Assembly (NCBI GenBank): GCA_943369755.1 | Contig: CALROG020000029.1 | Location: 1 to 53,967, forward strand | DNA: 53,967 nucleotides | Source of the DNA: CALROG01 sp943369755 | Lineage (GTDB): Bacteria > Pseudomonadota > Gammaproteobacteria > Burkholderiales > Burkholderiaceae_C | Reading direction: 5' to 3' | In this document: positions 1 to 14,923 of the stretch, piece after piece | How the letters are laid out: the number at the start of each line of letters is the position of its first letter | Numbering within the stretch: the first letter of the stretch is position 1 | Position numbers and translations under genes: made by a program | The notes under the pieces: model-generated | Told to the model about the DNA's origin: nothing | The model's database searches: none | Seen by the model: only the letters and a program-made list of their open reading frames with translations

Positions 1-149
1 AGGGCAAGGAAATGGTCATGCCTGGCGACAACGTGTCGATCATCGTCAAACTGATCAACCCGATCGCCATGCAAGAAGGCCTGCGCTTTGCCATCCGCGA
101 AGGTGGCAAGACCGTGGGCTCGGGTGTGGTTGCAAAGATCCTGGAGTAA
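1..149 (+). CDS. tuf: Elongation factor Tu, C-terminal end (partial)
   Basis: The reading frame enters from the left edge and stops with TAA at 147-149, giving the last 48 residues of EF-Tu. The fragment reads GKEMVMPGDN and ends GKTVGSGVVAKILE, the highly conserved end of the third beta-barrel domain. EF-Tu delivers aminoacyl-tRNA to the ribosome as a GTP complex in the cytoplasm. The following tRNA-Trp gene begins six bases after the stop with no visible promoter or terminator between them, so the two are probably co-transcribed, as in the tufB-trpT-secE-nusG arrangement of many proteobacteria. The GTPase domain lies outside the window. Confidence 0.97.
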   Translation, partial: GKEMVMPGDNVSIIVKLINPIAMQEGLRFAIREGGKTVGSGVVAKILE

Positions 150-155
150 AGCTAC

Positions 156-231
156 AGGGGTATAGCTCAATTGGCAGAGCGTCGGTCTCCAAAACCGAAG
201 GTTGTAGGTTCGATTCCTACTGCCCCTGCCA
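156..231 (+). tRNA. trpT: tRNA-Trp (anticodon CCA)
   Basis: A 76-nt cloverleaf with encoded CCA. The acceptor AGGGGTA (156-162) pairs with TGCCCCT (221-227). The anticodon stem-loop is CGGT-CTCCAAA-ACCG with CCA in the middle of the loop, and the T-loop is TTCGATT. It sits between tuf and secE, its standard place in proteobacteria. Confidence 0.98.
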
Positions 232-252
232 CCTGAGTGGCAACCCGGGCCA

Positions 253-303
253 GCCGCAAAAAGCGGCCCCCAAACCGACCCGCCCGACCCGGCGGGTTTG
301 GCG
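253..303 (+). other. Two hairpins between tRNA-Trp and secE
   Basis: GCCGC-AAAAA-GCGGC (253-267) is a perfect small hairpin. It is followed by a CCCGCC/GGCGGG stem with flanking AAAC/GTTT pairing up to about 303. No T-tract follows the second stem, so I read these as processing or RNA-stability structures that separate the tRNA from the secE mRNA rather than as a strong terminator. Confidence 0.45.
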
Positions 304-347
304 TCTCAAAAGGGCGCTGTTGAAATTGAATCAGGAACACGCCAAAC

Positions 348-731
348 ATGGCCACGTCTCAAGTCGAAACTGTCAGCACCGGAGCCGACAAAGCCAAGCT
401 CGCCGCCGCGGTGGCGCTGGTGATTGCCGCGCTGGCCGGTTTTTACCTGCTGACCAAGCAGGGGCAGATCGCCCAGTGGGGCGCGCTGCTGGTTGGCCTG
501 GGTGCCGCGGTGATCGTGTTTGTCACCTCCGAGCCCGGCAAGCAGCTGGTTGCGTTTGGCCGCGATGCCTGGCGCGAAGTCAAAAAAGTGGTTTGGCCGA
601 CCCGCAAGGAAGCCATCCAGATGACGGCGTATGTGTTCGCTTTCGTGGTGGTCATGGCGCTGTTTCTGTGGCTGACTGACAAGACCCTCGAGTGGGTGTT
701 TTACGACCTCATTCTGGGCTGGAAGAAGTAA
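348..731 (+). CDS. secE: Preprotein translocase subunit SecE
   Basis: A 127-residue inner-membrane protein, the same length as E. coli SecE. It is the small stabilising subunit of the SecYEG channel. Three hydrophobic segments are visible (about residues 14-35, 43-60 and 92-112). The conserved amphipathic cytoplasmic motif REVKKVVWPTRKEA lies just before the last one, and that combination is diagnostic for SecE. The ATG at 348 is preceded by CAGGAA. The stop TAA (729-731) is directly followed by the nusG start codon, so translation of the two is probably coupled. Confidence 0.97.
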   Translation: MATSQVETVSTGADKAKLAAAVALVIAALAGFYLLTKQGQIAQWGALLVGLGAAVIVFVTSEPGKQLVAFGRDAWREVKKVVWPTRKEAIQMTAYVFAFVVVMALFLWLTDKTLEWVFYDLILGWKK

Positions 732-1319
732 ATGACTGAAGCTGAAACCCCGGCTCTGGACGCCACCCCTGCAACGCCGGTCAATCCGGATCTGCGCTGG
801 TACGTGGTCCATGCCTATTCGGGCATGGAAAAGGCGGTTGAGCGCAACATCCTGGAGCGCATCAACCGCGCTGGCATGCAGAGCAAGTTTGGCCGGATTC
901 TCGTGCCCACCGAAGAAGTGGTCGAGATCAAGAACGGCCAGAAGCGCACCACCGAACGGCGCTTCTTCCCCGGCTATGTGCTGGTGGAAATGATCATGGA
1001 CGACGAGTCCTGGCACCTGGTGAAGCACACCAACAAGGTGACAGGTTTCGTTGGCGGTGCCAAGAACCGCCCGGCTCCGATTTCTGAGGAAGAAGTCCAG
1101 AAAATCGTGAGCCAGATGCAAGAGGGCACCGACAAGCCGCGCCACAAGGTCGAGTTTGTTGTGGGTGAATATGTGCGCGTCAAGGACGGTCCGTTTACCG
1201 ACTTCAACGGCACGGTCGAAGAAGTCAATTACGAAAAGAACAAGGTTCGGGTCTCGGTCACGATTTTTGGTCGTGCCACGCCGGTGGAGCTTGAGTTCAG
1301 TCAGGTCGAAAAGACCTGA
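732..1319 (+). CDS. nusG: Transcription termination/antitermination factor NusG
   Basis: A 195-residue protein with the NusG N-terminal (NGN) domain: WYVVHAYSGMEKAVERN at about residues 23-39, then RRFFPGYVLVEM and FVGG. The C-terminal KOW domain (GEYVRVKDGPFTDFNGTVEEV, from about residue 140) is also present. NusG binds RNA polymerase, increases processivity, and bridges to Rho or to ribosomal protein S10. The start abuts the secE stop without spacing. An N-terminal extension rich in Thr, Pro and Ala (residues 1-18) precedes the NGN domain. Confidence 0.97.
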   Translation: MTEAETPALDATPATPVNPDLRWYVVHAYSGMEKAVERNILERINRAGMQSKFGRILVPTEEVVEIKNGQKRTTERRFFPGYVLVEMIMDDESWHLVKHTNKVTGFVGGAKNRPAPISEEEVQKIVSQMQEGTDKPRHKVEFVVGEYVRVKDGPFTDFNGTVEEVNYEKNKVRVSVTIFGRATPVELEFSQVEKT

Positions 1320-1330
1320 ATCAGATGAAA

Positions 1331-1367
1331 GCAAGGCCAGCGTCTGGCCTTGCGCATGCAGTTTTTT
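1331..1367 (+). terminator. Hairpin after nusG (possible partial terminator)
   Basis: GCAAGGCCA (1331-1339) and TGGCCTTGC (1345-1353) form a perfect 9-bp stem with a GCGTC loop. A TTTTTT tract begins only at 1362, eight bases after the stem, farther than in a standard intrinsic terminator. It probably gives partial termination or an RNA end between the secE-nusG and rplKA units. Confidence 0.45.
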
Positions 1368-1404
1368 GCCTTTCCGGCTCGGCAGAAAACGTTGGTTGAA
1401 AAGA

Positions 1405-1462
1405 GTCGTTAACCCCGGGGAGCTTGTGGCCTTGAGCCCAGGCGCTATGACCCGCAAGGAGT
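1405..1462 (+). promoter_or_regulatory. Candidate ribosomal protein L1 operator in the rplK leader
   Basis: The leader just before rplK can fold as AGC-(loop)-GGC-CTTGA-GCC-(loop)-GCT, followed by ATGACCC and the ribosome binding site AAGGAG. Two short stems split by an asymmetric internal loop next to an ATGA element resemble the L1-binding site of 23S rRNA and of L11-operon leaders, where L1 represses its own operon. The fold was made by eye and the identification is inference from position. Confidence 0.35.
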
Positions 1463-1469
1463 AAAAACC

Positions 1470-1901
1470 ATGGCGAAAAAAATCGTCGGTTTTGTGAAGC
1501 TGCAGGTTCCTGCAGGCAAAGCCAATCCGTCACCGCCCATCGGCCCTGCACTGGGCCAGCGTGGCCTGAACATCATGGAGTTCTGCAAGGCGTTCAACGC
1601 CCAGACCCAGGGCGTTGAGCCCGGTCTGCCGCTGCCGGTGGTTATCACCGCTTACGCGGACAAGAGCTTCACCTTCATCATCAAGACGCCGCCCGCGACG
1701 ACCCTGATCAAGAAGGCCATCAAGCTGGACAAGGGTTCGTCCACGCCGCACAACAACAAGGTTGGCAAGATCACCCGCGCACAGCTCGAAGAGATCGCCA
1801 AGACCAAGATGAAAGACATGAATGCCGCCAGCGTTGACGCTGCGGTTCGTACCCTGGCCGGCTCTGCCCGCTCCATGGGCGTGACTGTGGAGGGCGTGTA
1901 A
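1470..1901 (+). CDS. rplK: 50S ribosomal protein L11
   Basis: A 143-residue protein of normal L11 length. It starts MAKKIVGFVKLQVPAGKA and contains the conserved PPIGPALGQRGLNIMEFCKAFN stretch of the N-terminal domain, with the rRNA-binding C-terminal domain at about residues 70-140. L11 binds the GTPase-associated centre of 23S rRNA and takes part in factor-dependent translation and the stringent response. A good ribosome binding site (AAGGAG, 1457-1462) precedes the ATG. The TAA stop abuts the rplA ATG. Confidence 0.98.
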   Translation: MAKKIVGFVKLQVPAGKANPSPPIGPALGQRGLNIMEFCKAFNAQTQGVEPGLPLPVVITAYADKSFTFIIKTPPATTLIKKAIKLDKGSSTPHNNKVGKITRAQLEEIAKTKMKDMNAASVDAAVRTLAGSARSMGVTVEGV

Positions 1902-2597
1902 ATGACCAAGCTCACCAAAAAGCAAAAAGCCGTTCAAGGCAAGGTTGACAGCAACAAGCTGTATCCGCTGAGCGATGCGCTTGCCATGGTCAAGGAAGCC
2001 GCCACTGCCAAGTTTGATGAATCCATCGACGTGGCCGTGCAACTGGGCATTGATGCCAAGAAGTCGGACCAGGTGGTTCGTGGTGCCGTCGTGATGCCCA
2101 ATGGCACCGGCAAGGTCAAGCGCGTGGCCGTGTTTGCCCAGGGTGCCAAGGCTGAAGAGGCCAAGGCCGCAGGTGCTGACATTGTCGGCATGGACGATCT
2201 GGCAGCCATGGTCAAGGCGGGCGACATGCCGTTCGACGTGGTGATTGCCGCGCCGGATGCCATGCGTATCGTCGGTACGCTGGGCCAGATTCTGGGCCCG
2301 CGCGGCCTGATGCCCAACCCCAAGGTTGGCACCGTCACACCCGACGTCGCCACTGCGGTGAAGAACGCCAAGGCTGGTCAGGTGCAGTTCCGCGTCGACA
2401 AGGCCGGTATCGTGCACGGCACCATTGGGCGCCGCTCGTTTGACACCGACAAGCTGCAAGGCAACCTGGCCGCGCTGATTGAAGCGCTGAACAAGGCCAA
2501 GCCGGCGTCGAGCAAAGGCGTGTATTTGAGGAAAGTTGCGGTTTCGTCAACGATGGGTGTGGGTGTCCGCGTGGACACGCAAACCATCCTGGCGTAA
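1902..2597 (+). CDS. rplA: 50S ribosomal protein L1
   Basis: A 231-residue L1 protein. The conserved core GPRGLMPNPKVGTVT and the final FRVDKAGIVHGTIG / YLRKVAVSSTMGVGVRVD segments are present. L1 forms the mobile stalk next to the ribosomal E site and is the likely translational repressor of the rplKA unit. It begins directly after the rplK stop. A 273-nt leader for rplJL follows. Confidence 0.98.
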   Translation: MTKLTKKQKAVQGKVDSNKLYPLSDALAMVKEAATAKFDESIDVAVQLGIDAKKSDQVVRGAVVMPNGTGKVKRVAVFAQGAKAEEAKAAGADIVGMDDLAAMVKAGDMPFDVVIAAPDAMRIVGTLGQILGPRGLMPNPKVGTVTPDVATAVKNAKAGQVQFRVDKAGIVHGTIGRRSFDTDKLQGNLAALIEALNKAKPASSKGVYLRKVAVSSTMGVGVRVDTQTILA

Positions 2598-2870
2598 ACG
2601 CGCGGCAGCCGGGCCGCTGTGAGGCGGTCCCGGGTGCAGGAATCGGGTTGCCCGAAAGGGTGGCCAGTGTGGTGGGCCACTACGGCTTTGGTCGTGGTGG
2701 GTCATCCAAGACCGTTGGCGTGCAAGCTGTTTGCACTTAATCAGTGAAAGCCAACGCAGATGGCGATCCCGCTGCAAGATGGAATTGAAAAGTTTCTGAA
2801 ACAGTTGGTCGCTGCAGGAAGGCGTGCTTCGAGGCCCCAGGGCGCAGAGGCACTTTTTAAGGAGTAGACC
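2598..2870 (+). ncRNA. rplJL mRNA leader (probable L10/L12-binding autoregulatory leader)
   Basis: A 273-nt gene-free stretch between rplA and rplJ rich in pairing potential, for example GCCGGGCC...GGTCCCGGG (about 2606-2635) and GTTGGCGTGCAAGC...GTGAAAGCCAAC (about 2713-2756). The second has an internal GCAAGC/TTTGCAC stem and unpaired AAT and GAAAG segments in the style of the L10-binding kink-turn region of rplJL leaders. In E. coli the L10-(L12)4 complex represses translation here. The assignment rests on position plus hand folding. Confidence 0.55.
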
Positions 2871-3392
2871 TTGAGTCTGAATCGCAGTGAGAAAGAAGCG
2901 GTCATTTCCGAAGTGACTGGCCTCGCCGCTAAAGCTCAAACGCTGGTGATGGCGGAATACCGCGGCATCACGGTCGCTGACATGACCAAACTGCGCAACG
3001 ATGCGCGCAGCAAGGGCGTGACCCTGAGTGTTCTGAAGAACACCCTGGCTCGCCGTGCTGTCGCAGGTAGCGCGTTTGAAGTTGTCGGTGACCAGATGAC
3101 CGGCCCGCTGATCTATGGCTTCTCTGTGGATGCTGTGGCCGCCGCCAAGGTGGTGGCCGATTTCGCGAAAACCAACGAAAAACTGGTTATTCGTGGCGGC
3201 GCATTCGCAGGCAAGGCCCTGGATGTCAATGGCGTGAAGCAGTTGGCCAATATTCCTTCCAAGGAAGTTTTGCTGGCTCAGCTTTGTGGCTTGCTGATGT
3301 CGCCGATTTCGCGCACCGCAGTGGTGCTCGGCGCACTGGCAGCAAAAAAAGGCGGCGGCGCTGAAGCCGTCCCGGAAGCTGCCGCTGCGTAA
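2871..3392 (+). CDS. rplJ: 50S ribosomal protein L10 (TTG start)
   Basis: A 173-residue L10, the base of the L7/L12 stalk. It reads SLNRSEKEAVISEVTGLAAKAQTLVMAEYRGITVADMTKLR, the conserved N-terminal rRNA-binding region. The C-terminal helix that carries L12 dimers ends in an Ala/Gly-rich tail. The start is TTG at 2871, supported by the strong AAGGAG at 2860-2865 and by the match of the next residues to L10. The unusual start codon may tune expression under the autoregulatory leader. Confidence 0.97.
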   Translation: MSLNRSEKEAVISEVTGLAAKAQTLVMAEYRGITVADMTKLRNDARSKGVTLSVLKNTLARRAVAGSAFEVVGDQMTGPLIYGFSVDAVAAAKVVADFAKTNEKLVIRGGAFAGKALDVNGVKQLANIPSKEVLLAQLCGLLMSPISRTAVVLGALAAKKGGGAEAVPEAAAA

Positions 3393-3431
3393 GCGCACGG
3401 CATTTCACCAACATATTTTTAGGAAATCAAA

Positions 3432-3809
<378 letters not shown>

Positions 3810-4105
3810 CTCGGTCTCTTTCAGGGGCTGGAGTGCTCGAAAGGGCCTCCAGCCTTTGGCGCTTTCAGAGCGCACCCAAAAACCGGCGTGGGGCCGGTTT
3901 TCCTGGCGGCCGCAAGGCCCGAGGAAAGCGCCCCAAACGGTTTTTGAGTGTCTTCTGACCCCGACTGCAGAAGATGCCCTGGTTCGGGCGATGTGCAATG
4001 CATCGCCGTCCGCCAAGGTTGGTAGTGGCCAACCCACCAGGAAATGCCCTCGTTCGATTTGATCGGGGCGTGACAGTTGCTAAGAGCTCATAGCCCGGAG
4101 ATCTC
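3810..4105 (+). terminator. rplL-rpoB intercistronic attenuator region
   Basis: No gene is visible here. Two clear hairpins stand in series: GGCTGGAG (3826-3833) with CTCCAGCC (3847-3854) followed by TTT, and AAAACCGGC (3879-3887) with GCCGGTTTT (3893-3901), whose stem itself ends in T's. A further GC-rich stem lies around 3906-3930. In E. coli this gap holds a partial terminator and an RNase III site that set the L12:RpoB ratio, and the same role is inferred here. The last 150 nt before rpoB show nothing further. Confidence 0.6.
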
Positions 4106-8218
<4,113 letters not shown>

Positions 8219-8245
8219 TCGCAGGAAGGAACAAGGATTTAACTC

Positions 8246-12469
<4,224 letters not shown>

Positions 12470-12474
12470 GCCGA

Positions 12475-12532
12475 GTTGCTAGCAAAAAGATAGCGCCTCA
12501 CGTCCGTTTCATGCGGGCCTGAGGCGCTTTTT
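12475..12532 (-). repeat. Dispersed palindromic element, copy A (contains the rpoC terminator)
   Basis: Read on the minus strand, this stretch gives GCGCCTCAGGCCCGCATG, then GACGTGAGGCGCTATC and TTTTTGCTAGCAAC. It lines up base for base with the intergenic copy at 47604-47662 (GCCTCCAGCCCGCATGGA, then TGCGTGAGCCACTATG and AAATTCATAGCAGC). The terminal palindrome is GCTA-N9-TAGC (12478-12494). Differences are concentrated where they create the 8-bp GCGCCTCA/TGAGGCGC terminator stem. Confidence 0.55.
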
Positions 12533-12536
12533 CTTT
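12493..12536 (+). terminator. Rho-independent terminator of rpoBC
   Basis: GCGCCTCA (12493-12500) pairs with TGAGGCGC (12520-12527), closing a 19-nt loop that can pair further (GTCC/GGGC). TTTTTCTTT follows at 12528-12536. It lies 23 nt after the rpoC stop. Confidence 0.85.
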
Positions 12537-12548
12537 ATAGTTCAGGCC

Positions 12549-13103
12549 ATGAACCTGTTTCTCTGGATTGCTGTTGCGGTGTTGCTGTTTTGGTCGGTGG
12601 GTGCCTACAACCGACTGGTGCGCCTGCGTTCGCAAGTCAAAGTGGCTTTTGTCGAGCTCGACGCGCAATGGCTGCGCCATATTGAACTGGCACGCGCCAG
12701 CCTGCCGGATGAGTTTCAGTCCTCGCAGCTTGAAAAGTCTGGCGGCCAGATGGACGACGCCAGTGCACTGTGGGCGGGCCTGAGTGGTGCCACCACCCAG
12801 TTTGCGGCCTCGCTGGAGGCCATGCGCGTGCGGCCCTTGCATGCCGCTCAAGCAAACGCGCTGCGTACTGCGCAAGATGTTTTGCTACAGGCCTGGCAAC
12901 ACCTGCAAACCGACGCGCATGACCTGGCCGGCGCCGCCATGCCCGATACCCTGTCCGCTGAATGGCAACGCCTGCTGCAAGACACCGACCGCTTGCAGGC
13001 CCAGTTCAATGCCGCAGTGGCGGGTTACAACGCAGCCATCAGTCAGTTCCCGGCAGTCCTGTTGGCCTGGTTGTTTGGCTTCAGGGCCGCCGCTTCCCTA
13101 TAA
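12549..13103 (+). CDS. LemA-family protein (divergent)
   Basis: A 184-residue protein with one N-terminal membrane anchor (residues 2-20) followed by a helical domain. The anchor-proximal GAYNRLVRLRSQVKVAFVELDAQW and the C-terminal VAGYNAAISQFPAVLLAWLFGF match the LemA pattern (YNxLVxLRxxV...; YNxxIxxFPxxLIAxxxGF). LemA proteins are membrane-anchored, with an extracytoplasmic helical bundle of unclear role. The middle diverges from typical LemA, and the usual DLIPNLVE stretch is not recognisable. The ATG lies only 12 nt after the rpoC terminator T-tract, and a TATAGT box at 12536-12541 would give a nearly leaderless mRNA. There is no convincing ribosome binding site. Confidence 0.7.
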   Translation: MNLFLWIAVAVLLFWSVGAYNRLVRLRSQVKVAFVELDAQWLRHIELARASLPDEFQSSQLEKSGGQMDDASALWAGLSGATTQFAASLEAMRVRPLHAAQANALRTAQDVLLQAWQHLQTDAHDLAGAAMPDTLSAEWQRLLQDTDRLQAQFNAAVAGYNAAISQFPAVLLAWLFGFRAAASL

Positions 13104-13213
13104 GCTCATTGCCTGAAATTGGTTGGCATCCGGCGCGCCTCATGGATACTACGGAGGCGGTGCGGCCCTGTCGGCCCCACTATTGACAGTTGCCTACCTA
13201 GAGGAGATTTCCC

Positions 13214-13525
13214 ATGAAACTGAACTGGATCGCCGCCGGCGTGGTGCTGGCTGCTGCGGGTGCCGCCAACGCCCAGACGCAGGAGTTGTTGTACATCAAG
13301 AGCCTGGCCGCCACCTGCGCCAACTGCCATGGCACCAATGGCAAGGCGGTGGATGGCTCGGCTGTGCCCACCATTGCCGCAATGCCCAAAGACTATCTGG
13401 TCGCCCAGCTCAAGGCGTTCAAGTCGGGTGCCCGCCCCGCCACCGTGATGCACCAGCTCAGCAAGGGCTATAGCGACGCGCAGATCGAGCAAATCTCGGT
13501 TTACTTTGCAGCTCAGAAAAAATAA
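13214..13525 (+). CDS. fccA: Monoheme c-type cytochrome, sulfide dehydrogenase cytochrome subunit (FccA/SoxE-like)
   Basis: A 103-residue exported protein. The signal peptide is MKLNWIAAGVVLAAAGAANA (cleavage after residue 20). A single heme-c site CANCH (Cys35, Cys38, His39) is followed by GTNGK, and TVMHQL near residue 78 is the likely Met ligand region. The C-terminal helix YSDAQIEQISVYFAAQK is typical of class I cytochromes. It would accept electrons from the FccB flavoprotein encoded 11 nt downstream and pass them to the respiratory chain in the periplasm. The A. vinosum subunit is diheme, whereas this one is monoheme. The ribosome binding site GAGGAG precedes the ATG. Confidence 0.85.
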   Translation: MKLNWIAAGVVLAAAGAANAQTQELLYIKSLAATCANCHGTNGKAVDGSAVPTIAAMPKDYLVAQLKAFKSGARPATVMHQLSKGYSDAQIEQISVYFAAQKK

Positions 13526-13536
13526 GGGGAAGCACC

Positions 13537-14811
13537 ATGCAAAGACGTTCCTTTCTTCATTCTTCCGCCGCACTCAGCCTGCTGGGCCTGGGTGCCTGTG
13601 CCACAACCTCCATTCCGGCCAAGGCCCGGGTGGTGGTGGTGGGCGGCGGCTACGGCGGTGCGACCGCTGCCAAGTACGTGCGCTTGCTGTCTGATTACAA
13701 GATTGACGTGGTGTTGATCGAACCCAATGACGCATTCGTGTCGTGCCCGATCTCCAACCTCGTGATCGGCGGCAGCAAGCAGATGGCCGACATCACCACG
13801 CCCTATTCAGGCCTGGGCAAAAACCACGGCGTAACCGTGGTCAAAGACATGGCCAAGTCCATAGATACCGCCAAGAAGACCGTCACGCTCGGTGGCGGGG
13901 CCACGATTGCATACGACAAGCTGGTGGTCTCGCCTGGCATTGACCTGATGTTCGGCGGTATTGAAGGCCTGGCCGCCGCGCAGGCTTCGGGCCAGATCCT
14001 TCAGGCCTGGAAGGCCGGGCCAGAAACGCAGGCGCTGCGCAAGCAGCTGGAAGCCATGCCTGACGGCGGCGTCTATGCGCTCACCATCCCCGAAGCACCG
14101 TATCGCTGCCCGCCAGGCCCCTACGAGCGGGCCTGCCAGGTGGCCTGGTACTTCAAGCAGGCCAAGCCGCGCAGCAAGGTGCTGATCCTGGACGCCAACC
14201 CCGATGTCACGTCCAAAGGCGCGTTGTTCAAGAAGGTCTGGGCCGAACAATACAAGGGCATCGTCGAGTACCGCGGCCAGCACAAGGCCACGGCGGTAGA
14301 CGCCAAAAATGGGCTGATCAAGTTTGAAGTGCAGGACGACGTCAAGGCCAGCGTCATCAACGCCCTGCCGCCGATGCGGGCCGGCCTGATCGCGGTGCAG
14401 ACGGGCCTGAACAACCAGGCCAACAACCGCTGGTGCGGCGTCAATTACCAGACCTTCGAGTCCACTGCTGCCAAGGATGTGCATGTGCTGGGCGACTCCA
14501 TCCAGATCGCGCCTGCCATGCCCAAGAGCGGCCACATGGCCAACAGCCATGCCAAGGTGGCGGCGGCCGCCATTGTGGCCGAGCTGGCTGGCTGGGCGGT
14601 GAACCCGGCCCCCATGCTGACCAACACCTGCTACAGCTTTGTGGATAACAAAAACGTGGTTCACGTGGCCAGCGTTCACGAGTACGTGGCGGCAGAAAAA
14701 ACCTTCAAGACGGTGGCCGGCTCCGGCGGCCTGAGCGCCGCTCCCAACGAGCTGGAAGGCACCTACGCCATGAACTGGGCGCACAACATTTGGGCCGATA
14801 GCCTGGTGTAA
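13537..14811 (+). CDS. fccB: Flavocytochrome c sulfide dehydrogenase, flavoprotein subunit
   Basis: A 424-residue FAD protein that oxidises sulfide in the periplasm. The N-terminus MQRRSFLHSSAALSLLGLGAC has a twin-arginine and a lipobox-like LGAC, so Tat export is likely. The Rossmann motif RVVVVGGGYGGATAAKYV starts at about residue 31. The Cys in FVSCPISNLVIGG corresponds to the covalent FAD-linking Cys of the A. vinosum enzyme. The Cys of APYRCPPGPYERACQ and of LTNTCYSFV correspond to its redox-active disulfide pair. It is paired with the cytochrome gene upstream. No sox genes are visible nearby. Confidence 0.92.
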   Translation: MQRRSFLHSSAALSLLGLGACATTSIPAKARVVVVGGGYGGATAAKYVRLLSDYKIDVVLIEPNDAFVSCPISNLVIGGSKQMADITTPYSGLGKNHGVTVVKDMAKSIDTAKKTVTLGGGATIAYDKLVVSPGIDLMFGGIEGLAAAQASGQILQAWKAGPETQALRKQLEAMPDGGVYALTIPEAPYRCPPGPYERACQVAWYFKQAKPRSKVLILDANPDVTSKGALFKKVWAEQYKGIVEYRGQHKATAVDAKNGLIKFEVQDDVKASVINALPPMRAGLIAVQTGLNNQANNRWCGVNYQTFESTAAKDVHVLGDSIQIAPAMPKSGHMANSHAKVAAAAIVAELAGWAVNPAPMLTNTCYSFVDNKNVVHVASVHEYVAAEKTFKTVAGSGGLSAAPNELEGTYAMNWAHNIWADSLV

Positions 14812-14812
14812 G

Positions 14813-14895
14813 CCCCCCCCCCGGAAGCGCCTGCGGCGCCTCCCCAAAGGGGGCGCCCCCTGCGGCCCGGCTAAGCCGGTTCCGCGGCGGCACTG
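14813..14895 (+). repeat. Dispersed multi-hairpin GC-rich repeat, family 2, copy A
   Basis: The intergenic stretch between fccB and rsmB reads GGAAGCGCCTGCGGCGCCTC, then CCCAAAGGGGG and GCGGCCCGGCTAAGCCGGTT. It aligns throughout with 53415-53494. Each copy can fold into two or three consecutive hairpins (GAAGCGCC/GGCGCTTC-type, CCCC/GGGG, GGCCCGGC/GCCGG). I recognise it as a short repeat common in Comamonadaceae intergenic regions. It may end fccB transcription. Confidence 0.8.
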
Positions 14896-14923
14896 GAATG
14901 GGCGAAGCGGCCTGCACAATGCG

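Noticed and set aside
306..1457. Long minus-strand ORF opposite secE-nusG (383 codons)
   Set aside because: It is antisense to two certain genes and its His/Arg/Leu-rich translation is the usual product of reading GC-rich codons backwards.
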